In this document: positions 1 through 7,419 of the stretch, piece by piece
Position numbering within the stretch: the first letter of the stretch is position 1
Layout: each line of letters opens with the position of its first letter
Assembly: GCA_003170575.1 (NCBI GenBank)
Contig: PMZB01000173.1
Location: 376-7,794, forward strand
Direction of reading: 5' to 3'
Length of the DNA stretch: 7,419 bases
Origin: Chlamydiia bacterium
Lineage (GTDB): Bacteria > Chlamydiota > Chlamydiia > Chlamydiales > FEN-1388
Notes under the pieces: model-generated
The model's database searches: none
The model's input: only the letters and a program-made list of their open reading frames with translations
Told to the model about the DNA's origin: nothing
Translations under genes and position numbers: made by a program

Positions 1-2
1 CC

Positions 3-866
3 CAAGAAGCGATTCGGCCTGCGAAAGAACAGCCAGCCTGTGAACCTGAGGCTCCCAAAGAAGCTATCCAAGATAAAGAGGATGAGGCGCCTTCCGTTAC
101 GCAAGAGCATAAACCAGAGCTTCCACTTGATATCCCACAAAAAGAACAAGTTATTCCAGAAGAGAAACCTGTGTCCTTGTTCCAAGAAAAACTTCCTGTT
201 GAGGATCCAGTCTGGGGCAGCGACCAAAATCCCGTCGATGAAGTTCCACAACTCGAACCTCAAGAGGTAGAAGAGAGTCAAGAAGAACCTCAGTTGGACG
301 CGAAAAGCCTTTCTGATGGGGTTGAGGTAGGCCAGGCGCTTCCTCAAATATCCTGCTGGTCAAGAACTTATGAAGTTTCAGAAAGCGATTCAGATAGCAC
401 GGATTCTGAGTGGGAGACCATTATAGAGGCACGAAGAGAATTCTCTAGGCTAAACGAACCGACTGTAGCTATTCAAATTCCACAACCCAAACTTTCTGGT
501 GAAGATCCGATCAAGGACCGTGAGCTTGAAACAGCAAAAGACCATAGTCTCGCAGCGGAAGAAGAGGTTCGAACTGAAGAACCTCTACTGTCAGAGATGC
601 CAAGCCTTTCTGGGGGTGTGGGACACGCTCTTCTTCAAATATCCGGCGGTTCAAAAACTGATACTGATGAGGTTTCTGAAAGCGATTCAGATAGCCAAGT
701 TTCAGACACGGATTCTGAGGATAAATTGAACAAGCAAGAATCATTTTGGACCAGGCACAAAGTTACCTCGTATTGTAATGAGGTCGTACCATATGTGATT
801 GCATATGCTCTTTTCATCGGTGCAGCAGGGGCGATACTTTATGCCCAAAAGGTATCCCGAATATAA
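3..866 (+). CDS. Acidic repeat protein with C-terminal membrane tail, 3' part only
   Basis: The frame is open from the left edge, so the true start lies outside the window; 287 residues are visible before the TAA. I do not recognise the family. Numbering from the first visible codon, residues 1-240 are rich in Glu, Pro, Asp, Ser and Gln and should be largely disordered. Residues 63-136 and 163-239 are an imperfect duplication, each ending in a Ser/Asp cluster with the core SESDSDS. Residues about 261-281 form one hydrophobic segment (VVPYVIAYALFIGAAGAILYA), followed by only six residues with two basic ones (QKVSRI): a tail-anchor layout. No signal peptide can be judged because the N-terminus is missing. 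The next gene lies 23 bases downstream and ends in a similar tail, so the two are probably co-transcribed. In a chlamydia-like bacterium, a secreted or membrane-surface protein facing the host is a reasonable inference, but it is unproven. The reading frame is certain; the function is unknown. Confidence 0.85.
   Translation, partial: QEAIRPAKEQPACEPEAPKEAIQDKEDEAPSVTQEHKPELPLDIPQKEQVIPEEKPVSLFQEKLPVEDPVWGSDQNPVDEVPQLEPQEVEESQEEPQLDAKSLSDGVEVGQALPQISCWSRTYEVSESDSDSTDSEWETIIEARREFSRLNEPTVAIQIPQPKLSGEDPIKDRELETAKDHSLAAEEEVRTEEPLLSEMPSLSGGVGHALLQISGGSKTDTDEVSESDSDSQVSDTDSEDKLNKQESFWTRHKVTSYCNEVVPYVIAYALFIGAAGAILYAQKVSRI
189..410 (+). repeat. Coding repeat, copy A (imperfect direct repeat)
   Basis: First copy of a repeat inside the acidic gene. 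It begins at a Lys-Leu-x-x-Glu-Asp-Pro motif (residues 63-69), passes through EEP (94-96) and a segment containing GQALPQIS, and ends in the Ser/Asp cluster SESDSDSTDSE (126-136). The partner copy starts exactly 300 bases later. The strongest DNA matches are at the 3' end, including an 18-base exact match (gaaagcgattcagatagc) and a 12-base match (acggattctgag). Confidence 0.8.
489..719 (+). repeat. Coding repeat, copy B (imperfect direct repeat)
   Basis: Second copy, encoding residues 163-239. It has the same order as copy A: KLSGEDP, then EEP (192-194), then a GHALLQIS segment, then SESDSDSQVSDTDSE. The offset to copy A is 300 bases at the start, 294 at EEP and 309 at the end. All differences are multiples of three, so indels have kept the frame. 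Copy B is more serine/aspartate rich at its end and lacks the tryptophan that follows copy A. Confidence 0.8.
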
Positions 867-877
867 GTAATCAATAG

Positions 878-883
878 AAGGAG
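878..883 (+). promoter_or_regulatory. Shine-Dalgarno site for the 296-residue protein
   Basis: AAGGAG lies six bases before the ATG at 890, within the 23-base gap after the previous stop. It is the best-formed ribosome binding site in the left half of the window and fixes the start of the second accessory gene. Confidence 0.85.
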
Positions 884-889
884 AAAAAT

Positions 890-1780
890 ATGCCATCAGT
901 TTCAAGGATAGAAGCAAAACAAGTACAGAGTGAATTAGCTGTATGTGATGATATTCGCCGCAAGAGCGAATCGCTTTCTGAAAGGCTGTCCTTTCTTACT
1001 AAAAAAGAAGCGGAGGTGAATGCTCTTTTTCAAAGAGAAAAGGTCGATAAGGTAGAACTTTTGACTCAAATATTACGTATGAGGCCGGAAGTAGAAAGAT
1101 GTTATGAGATTGCTATTGAAATTACAGGAAATCTTTCTGCAGTCAAAAAGGTAAGTGAAGAGGTACGTTTAAGCAGGAATAAGAGAGGTCAGCTCCTTTC
1201 TGCACCACATAGACTGTTAAATAAAAAAATTACTTCTTTAATTAAGACTCAAATTTCTCTCGACAATAGTATTAGGAGCATAGCCAATCGAAGTAAAGAG
1301 ATGGACACAAAATTTGCTCAAATACGGGCGAATGAGCTTCACAATCAAGAGCAAGTCGAGCAACAAGTACCGTCTCAATCTGAGCAACCAAAAGAGGAAG
1401 GTTTGAACTTTGAGCCTGTTGCCCCAACCCCCTCGCCTGAGATACCTGATGAACAACTTTCTGTAGTTCACGCGTGCGCCCCTGAGGCACCGCAACAGCA
1501 GAATTTGCTCCCTGAGGTGGCAGCACAAGAGATAGGTTTTTCATCCATCATAACTCATCTGCTAAGCAAGCAAAAACCCTCGGACATAGGTGTGCAGAGG
1601 GTGGAACAACAGGGTCGCCTTGCTGAAAAAATAAAGGAACTGTCGCAGTTTTTGATCAAGCGCAATGTCCGATCTTGGTGCTATACTGCCGGGCGGAGCC
1701 TTGCTATAGTCGGAAGCATAGCCGCTGTGGTAACCGGGATAATCCTGAGAAATAAATTTGGGCGCTCTGTAACTCTTTAA
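890..1780 (+). CDS. Helical tail-anchored protein, function unknown
   Basis: A complete 296-residue protein starting at ATG 890 behind a strong AAGGAG. I do not recognise the family. Residues about 5-150 are highly charged with regularly spaced leucines and isoleucines and almost no proline or glycine, as expected for long helices or coiled coil. Residues about 152-206 are a Pro/Gln/Glu-rich linker. Residues about 235-258 are again helical and charged. A hydrophobic stretch at about 268-286 (core SLAIVGSIAAVVTGIIL) is flanked by basic residues on both sides (K257, R258, R261 before; R287, K289, R292 after), with ten residues left at the C-terminus. There is no N-terminal signal peptide. The topology is therefore that of a tail-anchored protein with the helical part exposed. 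The last 47 residues align with those of the upstream gene. It lacks the two-lobed hydrophobic domain of typical chlamydial Inc proteins. A role at a bacterial or host membrane is inference only. Confidence 0.85.
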   Translation: MPSVSRIEAKQVQSELAVCDDIRRKSESLSERLSFLTKKEAEVNALFQREKVDKVELLTQILRMRPEVERCYEIAIEITGNLSAVKKVSEEVRLSRNKRGQLLSAPHRLLNKKITSLIKTQISLDNSIRSIANRSKEMDTKFAQIRANELHNQEQVEQQVPSQSEQPKEEGLNFEPVAPTPSPEIPDEQLSVVHACAPEAPQQQNLLPEVAAQEIGFSSIITHLLSKQKPSDIGVQRVEQQGRLAEKIKELSQFLIKRNVRSWCYTAGRSLAIVGSIAAVVTGIILRNKFGRSVTL

Positions 1781-1793
1781 ATATTCCAAATGG

Positions 1794-1837
1794 CAGAGGC
1801 TGTTGCCAGTCCTTTTTAAGTTGTGCAACAGCCTCTG
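1794..1837 (+). terminator. Perfect 13-bp stem-loop after the accessory genes
   Basis: The arms CAGAGGCTGTTGC (1794-1806) and GCAACAGCCTCTG (1825-1837) are perfect reverse complements separated by an 18-base loop. The hairpin starts 13 bases after the stop of the 296-residue protein and lies before the promoter of the gyrase operon, where a terminator is expected. Neither side has the usual run of Ts; the only T run (TTTTT, 1813-1817) is inside the loop. It could be a weak intrinsic terminator, an mRNA 3'-end stabiliser or a binding site for a dimeric protein. The structure is certain; the role is a guess from position. Confidence 0.55.
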
Positions 1838-1867
1838 ATTCTGTGGCATCGATTCACTAGATCCTTC

Positions 1868-1897
1868 TTGAAAAAGAGAGGGAAATCATGGTAAAAT
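1868..1897 (+). promoter_or_regulatory. Sigma70-type promoter for the DUF721-gyrB-gyrA operon
   Basis: A -35 element TTGAAA (1868-1873) is separated by 18 bases from a -10 element TAAAAT (1892-1897), each matching the consensus at five of six positions. TG at 1889-1890, one base before the -10, gives an extended -10. Transcription would start near 1904, leaving a leader of about 80 bases before the DUF721 start. It is the only convincing promoter I see in the 204-base intergenic region, and no promoter-like gap exists further down the operon. Confidence 0.6.
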
Positions 1898-1943
1898 ATT
1901 GCTTTTTAGATCATGTTACCAGGTGGTCTTAAAACGGGCGAAA

Positions 1944-1988
1944 ATGTGCAAGGCTACGAAGAAATTTTATCATGAGCTTTTTTTATGA
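1944..1988 (+). other. Possible 14-codon leader ORF overlapping the DUF721 start
   Basis: Inside the predicted leader, an ATG at 1944 opens a 14-codon frame (MCKATKKFYHELFL). Its TGA (1986-1988) overlaps the ATG of the next gene as ATGA. The DUF721 gene itself lacks a good Shine-Dalgarno sequence, so translation through this short frame could deliver ribosomes to it by termination-reinitiation. Against this, the short frame has no clear ribosome binding site of its own, and frames this short arise often by chance. Confidence 0.2.
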
Positions 1989-2380
1989 CAACAAAGTCAG
2001 ACGTGCCTCGAGGGCAAAGTAGAGAGGCGTTTGCGGGTAGTGGCTCAAGAGAAGATGCCTTGCATAAAAGAAGGGCTCAAAATGCAAACGTTGTGCCTAC
2101 AACGCAGCATCTTGCAGACATTGCGCGCACCTACCTTGCTGATCTTGAAAAGAGGATGCACCAGAACCCGCAAGAGATTTTGCCACTTTGGGCGCAGGTG
2201 GCAGGCGAAGCTGGGCGGATGACACAGGCAAAAAGGTTTGAAAATGGTGTGTTGTACGTCAGTGTGAAAAACTCAACTGTATTGAGTATGCTTCACCAGA
2301 AAAAAGCAGCCCTTCTTTCTGCACTTCGAAAAAAGTGCCCTGGGATACAGCTTTTAGATATTATGTTCCGATTTGGATAG
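1985..2380 (+). CDS. DUF721 family protein (DciA-like)
   Basis: A 131-residue protein. Residues 1-40 are polar and probably disordered. The DUF721 core runs from about 41 to 131: a helix (QHLADIARTYLADLEKRM), the hallmark LWAQVAG (68-74), the strand pair around NGVLYVSVKNST (87-98), a helix with LHQKKAALLSAL and a final strand ending IMFRFG. DUF721 includes DciA, the widespread loader or recruiter of the replicative helicase DnaB; whether this copy does that is inferred. In Chlamydia a DUF721 gene also sits directly before gyrB (CT191, as I recall). The ATG at 1985 is chosen because a stop lies just upstream in frame and the next Met is at residue 58, inside the domain. The start is weakly supported: seven Ts precede it, with only GAG at 1974-1976 as a possible ribosome site. 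GyrB follows after nine bases. Confidence 0.85.
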   Translation: MTTKSDVPRGQSREAFAGSGSREDALHKRRAQNANVVPTTQHLADIARTYLADLEKRMHQNPQEILPLWAQVAGEAGRMTQAKRFENGVLYVSVKNSTVLSMLHQKKAALLSALRKKCPGIQLLDIMFRFG

Positions 2381-2383
2381 GAG
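2379..2383 (+). promoter_or_regulatory. Shine-Dalgarno site for gyrB, overlapping the DUF721 stop
   Basis: AGGAG shares its first two bases with the TAG stop of the DUF721 gene and lies six bases before the gyrB ATG. The overlap implies that ribosomes ending on the upstream gene sit directly on the gyrB initiation site. Confidence 0.8.
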
Positions 2384-2389
2384 TGGTAA

Positions 2390-4880
<2,491 letters not shown>

Positions 4881-4882
<2 letters not shown>

Positions 4883-4885
4883 GAG
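4881..4885 (+). promoter_or_regulatory. Shine-Dalgarno site for gyrA, overlapping the gyrB stop
   Basis: AGGAG includes the last two bases of the gyrB TAG stop and lies four bases before the gyrA ATG at 4890. The two genes are only seven bases apart. The same stop/AGGAG fusion is used at the DUF721-gyrB junction, so both junctions look built for coupled translation. Confidence 0.8.
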
Positions 4886-4889
4886 CTTT

Positions 4890-7391
4890 ATGACCACGTA
4901 TACAGCTAATGAAATCATTGTAAACCGGAGCGTCGAAGAAGAGCTTAAAGAGAGTTACTTGCGCTACTCGATGTCAGTTATTATCTCCCGAGCCCTTCCA
5001 GATGTACGCGACGGGCTTAAGCCATCACAAAGGCGCATCTTGTTTGCCATGCGGCAGCTGAATTTAGGCCCACAGTCAAAGCACCGAAAATGTGCAAAGA
5101 TCTGCGGCGACACCTCAGGCGACTACCACCCGCACGGCGAATCTGTAATCTATCCAACACTTGTCCGCATGGCTCAAGACTGGGCGATGCGTTATCCTCT
5201 TGTCAATGGCCAGGGAAACTTTGGTTCGATTGACGGAGACCCCATGGCTGCTATGCGTTATACGGAAGCCAGGCTCACACATGCTTCCATGCAGCTCATG
5301 GATGATCTGGATAAAGATACTGTTGAGTTTGTGCCGAACTACGACGAGACCAAAAAAGAGCCAGTTGTGTTTCCCTCAAAATTCCCCAACCTTGTGTGCA
5401 ATGGTTCTACTGGCATTGCTGTTGGGATGGCCACAAACATCCCTCCACATAACCTTGGAGAGGTAATTAAAACAACGCTTCTTCTCTTGGCAAAACCTAC
5501 TGCTACGATTGAAGAGATCATGCAGGTGATGCCTGGTCCGGACTTTCCCACAGGCGGCATTATCTGCGGGTATCGGGGCGTTAAGGAAGCATTCCACACA
5601 GGCAAGGGGAAGATCATTCTGCGAGGACTGGCCGCGATCGAGGACCTGCCAAACCATTCGGATAGACAGCGTATAGTTATTACCGAGATACCCTATAACG
5701 TCAATAAGTCAAGACTTATTGAGCAAATCGCAGAACACATCCAAGATAAGACGATCACTGGCATCTCTGACCTTCGCGATGAGTCAGATAGAGAGGGTCT
5801 TCGCGTAGTTGTTGAGTTGAAAAAGGGTGAGATAGCAGAAGTTATCCTCAATCAACTGTTCAAGTTTAGCGACCTTCAAGTCACGTTTGGCTGCCAGATG
5901 CTTGCACTTGATAAAGGCATGCCGCGGCTTTTGACGATAAAGCAGCTTATAGCGTTATGGATTGAGCATCGAATTGATGTAATCAGGCGCAGGACTCGTT
6001 TTGAGTTAGCCCAAGCTGAAGCGCGAGCTCATATTCTTACAGGATATTTAAAGGCGCTCGATATCTTAGACAAGGTCGTGGCGCTTATTCGTGCAAGCGG
6101 TTCAAGGGAGGAAGCAAAACAAGGACTCGTGCAACAGTATGGGTTTAGCGAGCGGCAGGCAACTGCAATCCTTGATCTTCGCCTGTATCAGCTTACAGCT
6201 ATGGAAAGAGGCAAAATCCAGAATGAACATGATGCTCTTCTTGAAAAGATCAAAGAGTATAAGGAGATCTTAGCGAGCGAAGAGCGCGTCAAGGGAGTGA
6301 TCACTGAAGAGCTCGAACAGGTGCTGAAACATCATAAAGGGGAAAGAAGAACACAGATAACTCCTGCCGAGACAGAAGTGGATATTGAAGATCTTATTGC
6401 TGATGAAGAGGTTGCGATCTCTATCTCTACTGATGAATATATCAAACGCATGCCGTTAACTGCCTTCAGACAGCAGCGTCGGGGTGGTCAGGGAGTTGCA
6501 GGCATTGAGCTGAAAAAAGAAGACGATGGGGTCAAGGGCGTCTATGTTGCATCCACCCATGATTACCTTCTTATCTTCACAACGCTTGGAAGATGCTACT
6601 GGCTCAAGGTCTGGCAGATACCTGACACGGGAAGGCGTTCCAAAGGGAAACCCCTTGTCAACCTGCTTGAATTCATGCCGGAAGAAAAGATTGCGACGAT
6701 CATTCAGGTGAAAGATTTTGAAGCTGGAACTGCTATTTTGCTTGCTACCAAAAAAGGCGTTGTGAAAAAGACCTCGCTTAAAGACTTCTCCAACCCAAGG
6801 AAGAAGGGGATTATTGCCCTTTCTATTGATGAGGGAGATGAGTTGATAGCTGCCCGCACAGTTTCCCCAGGGCAGGAGATCATGCTCTTTACGCGCCAAG
6901 GCATGGCTGTCCGATTTGATGAAGCAGATGTGCGCGAGATGGGGAGGACTGCCCGCGGTGTGCGTGGAGTCACTTTAAGAAAAGAGAGGGACGCCGTTGT
7001 TGGGTGCGAGGCGGTAAGTGGGGACGAGACACTGCTTGTCGTATGTGAGAACGGGTTTGGGAAAAAGTCCCTTGTGGATGAGTTTAGAAAAGCACATCGC
7101 GGCGGTGTAGGAGTTAAGTCTATTATCACCAATGAGCGGAATGGCTCTGTTGTGGCAGGGTTGCGAGTGGAAGAAGGGGATGGGCTTCTTATGGTTTCCA
7201 AGGGTGGGCAGACAATTCGTATTACGCTGAAGGATGTGCGGGTCATGGGCAGAAATACTCAGGGCGTGCGTCTTGCCAACCTGAAGGATGATTCTCTTGT
7301 AGCTGTCCAAAAAGTGACAGGAGGAGAAGAAGAGGTGCCTCCTTCATCGGAAGGAGCTCCTCTGACGGTAACTGAGCCCGAGGAGGGGTGA
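4890..7391 (+). CDS. gyrA: DNA gyrase subunit A
   Basis: An 833-residue subunit that cuts, passes and reseals DNA with GyrB and wraps it for negative supercoiling. The N-terminal winged-helix and tower region opens with ALPDVRDGLKPSQRRILF (35-52). The catalytic tyrosine is Y124, with R123, in AAMRYTEARL. The quinolone-determining region is GDYHPHGESVIYP (77-89), with S85 at E. coli Ser83. Residues about 370-500 form the coiled-coil arm and C-gate, including YGFSERQATAILDLRL (417-432). The GyrA box QRRGGQG (529-535) starts the DNA-wrapping beta-pinwheel, whose blades repeat through about 810 (for example ARGVRGVTL and TQGVRLANL). This box separates it from ParC. The last ~24 residues are a Glu/Pro-rich acidic tail. 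The start follows AGGAG overlapping the gyrB stop. The length is close to chlamydial GyrA and no key residue is missing. Confidence 0.98.
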   Translation: MTTYTANEIIVNRSVEEELKESYLRYSMSVIISRALPDVRDGLKPSQRRILFAMRQLNLGPQSKHRKCAKICGDTSGDYHPHGESVIYPTLVRMAQDWAMRYPLVNGQGNFGSIDGDPMAAMRYTEARLTHASMQLMDDLDKDTVEFVPNYDETKKEPVVFPSKFPNLVCNGSTGIAVGMATNIPPHNLGEVIKTTLLLLAKPTATIEEIMQVMPGPDFPTGGIICGYRGVKEAFHTGKGKIILRGLAAIEDLPNHSDRQRIVITEIPYNVNKSRLIEQIAEHIQDKTITGISDLRDESDREGLRVVVELKKGEIAEVILNQLFKFSDLQVTFGCQMLALDKGMPRLLTIKQLIALWIEHRIDVIRRRTRFELAQAEARAHILTGYLKALDILDKVVALIRASGSREEAKQGLVQQYGFSERQATAILDLRLYQLTAMERGKIQNEHDALLEKIKEYKEILASEERVKGVITEELEQVLKHHKGERRTQITPAETEVDIEDLIADEEVAISISTDEYIKRMPLTAFRQQRRGGQGVAGIELKKEDDGVKGVYVASTHDYLLIFTTLGRCYWLKVWQIPDTGRRSKGKPLVNLLEFMPEEKIATIIQVKDFEAGTAILLATKKGVVKKTSLKDFSNPRKKGIIALSIDEGDELIAARTVSPGQEIMLFTRQGMAVRFDEADVREMGRTARGVRGVTLRKERDAVVGCEAVSGDETLLVVCENGFGKKSLVDEFRKAHRGGVGVKSIITNERNGSVVAGLRVEEGDGLLMVSKGGQTIRITLKDVRVMGRNTQGVRLANLKDDSLVAVQKVTGGEEEVPPSSEGAPLTVTEPEEG

Positions 7392-7419
7392 TAGACTGCC
7401 AGAAAAGATCTGTAGATAG
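7392..7419. other. 28 bases after gyrA, no supported gene
   Basis: A purine-rich GAGGAGGGG run (7380-7388) covers the end of gyrA and resembles a Shine-Dalgarno site. No ATG, GTG or TTG lies at a normal distance after it. In Chlamydia, as I recall, tmk (thymidylate kinase) follows gyrA, so the next gene may begin just past the edge, but nothing here shows it. Confidence 0.5.

Noticed and set aside
171..173. GTG as the start of the acidic gene
   Set aside because: The frame is open with the same Pro/Glu-rich composition all the way to the left edge, and no Shine-Dalgarno site lies before this codon; it is an internal valine.
40..270. 76-codon + strand frame overlapping the acidic gene
   Set aside because: It is Lys/Arg-rich only because it reads the acidic Pro/Glu codons one base out of frame; the main frame is open from the edge and carries the repeats and membrane tail.
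1238..1544. Two overlapping minus-strand open frames inside the 296-residue gene
   Set aside because: They overlap each other in different frames, have no ribosome sites, and the + strand gene has a strong start signal and a coherent helix-linker-anchor layout.
3..1780. Classic chlamydial Inc proteins
   Set aside because: Inc proteins carry a two-lobed hydrophobic domain of about 40-60 residues; each protein here has one short C-terminal segment in the visible sequence.
1888..1932. 14-codon frame MVKYCFLDHVTRWS with a GAGAGG upstream, as a possible leader peptide
   Set aside because: Its start codon overlaps the extended -10 and lies before the predicted transcription start, so the promoter that would drive the operon would not transcribe it.
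6456..6899. 147-codon open frame on the minus strand inside gyrA
   Set aside because: Antisense to conserved GyrA residues, no recognisable domain and overlapped by another minus-strand shadow.
6704..7246. 180-codon open frame on the minus strand inside gyrA
   Set aside because: It lies antisense to conserved pinwheel coding sequence, its product is Ser/Pro/Thr-rich with no family pattern, and no ribosome binding site is evident. It is a shadow of gyrA codon use.
7388..7419. GTG overlapping the gyrA stop (GTGA) as the start of the next gene
   Set aside because: The purine-rich ribosome site ends only one base before it, too close for initiation, and the ten codons visible do not resemble the start of thymidylate kinase or any family I know.

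Overview
This is a 7.4 kb stretch of a bacterial chromosome with every supported gene on the + strand. The right two thirds is a gyrase operon in the order DUF721 - gyrB - gyrA. The left third holds two accessory genes whose products each end in a single hydrophobic tail anchor. The most likely source is a member of the phylum Chlamydiota, probably an environmental (Parachlamydiales-type) lineage. Three things point there: the DUF721-gyrB-gyrA order is what I recall for Chlamydia (CT191-CT190-CT189, followed by tmk); GyrB has a short insert of the chlamydial kind after its DDGRGIP motif; and the GyrA quinolone-determining region reads GDYHPHGESVIYP. Base composition looks mid-40s % GC by eye. 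Genus cannot be fixed without a database search.

Layout. (1) 3-866: the 3' part of an acidic, proline/glutamate-rich, repeat-containing gene that begins outside the window and ends in a membrane tail. (2) 890-1780: a complete 296-residue protein with a charged helical N-terminal half, a Pro/Gln linker and a C-terminal membrane segment, 23 bases downstream with a strong ribosome binding site. The last ~45 residues of these two proteins align without gaps, which suggests a shared anchor module. (3) 1781-1984: an intergenic region with a perfect 13-bp inverted repeat (probably the end of the accessory unit) and a good sigma70-type promoter facing the gyrase genes. (4) 1985-2380: a DUF721/DciA-like protein. 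(5) 2390-4882: gyrB. (6) 4890-7391: gyrA. The last 28 bases hold no gene I can support.

How the genes work together. GyrB (ATPase and TOPRIM) and GyrA (breakage-reunion and DNA-wrapping pinwheel) form the A2B2 gyrase. They are tightly packed, and each Shine-Dalgarno sequence overlaps the preceding stop codon, which fits stoichiometric coupled translation. DUF721 proteins are related to the helicase loader DciA, so the operon joins helicase loading with supercoil management. The gyrase genes are ordinary and intact. The novelty lies in the two tail-anchored proteins, which resemble lineage-specific secreted or membrane-surface proteins; their function is not established by anything in the sequence.
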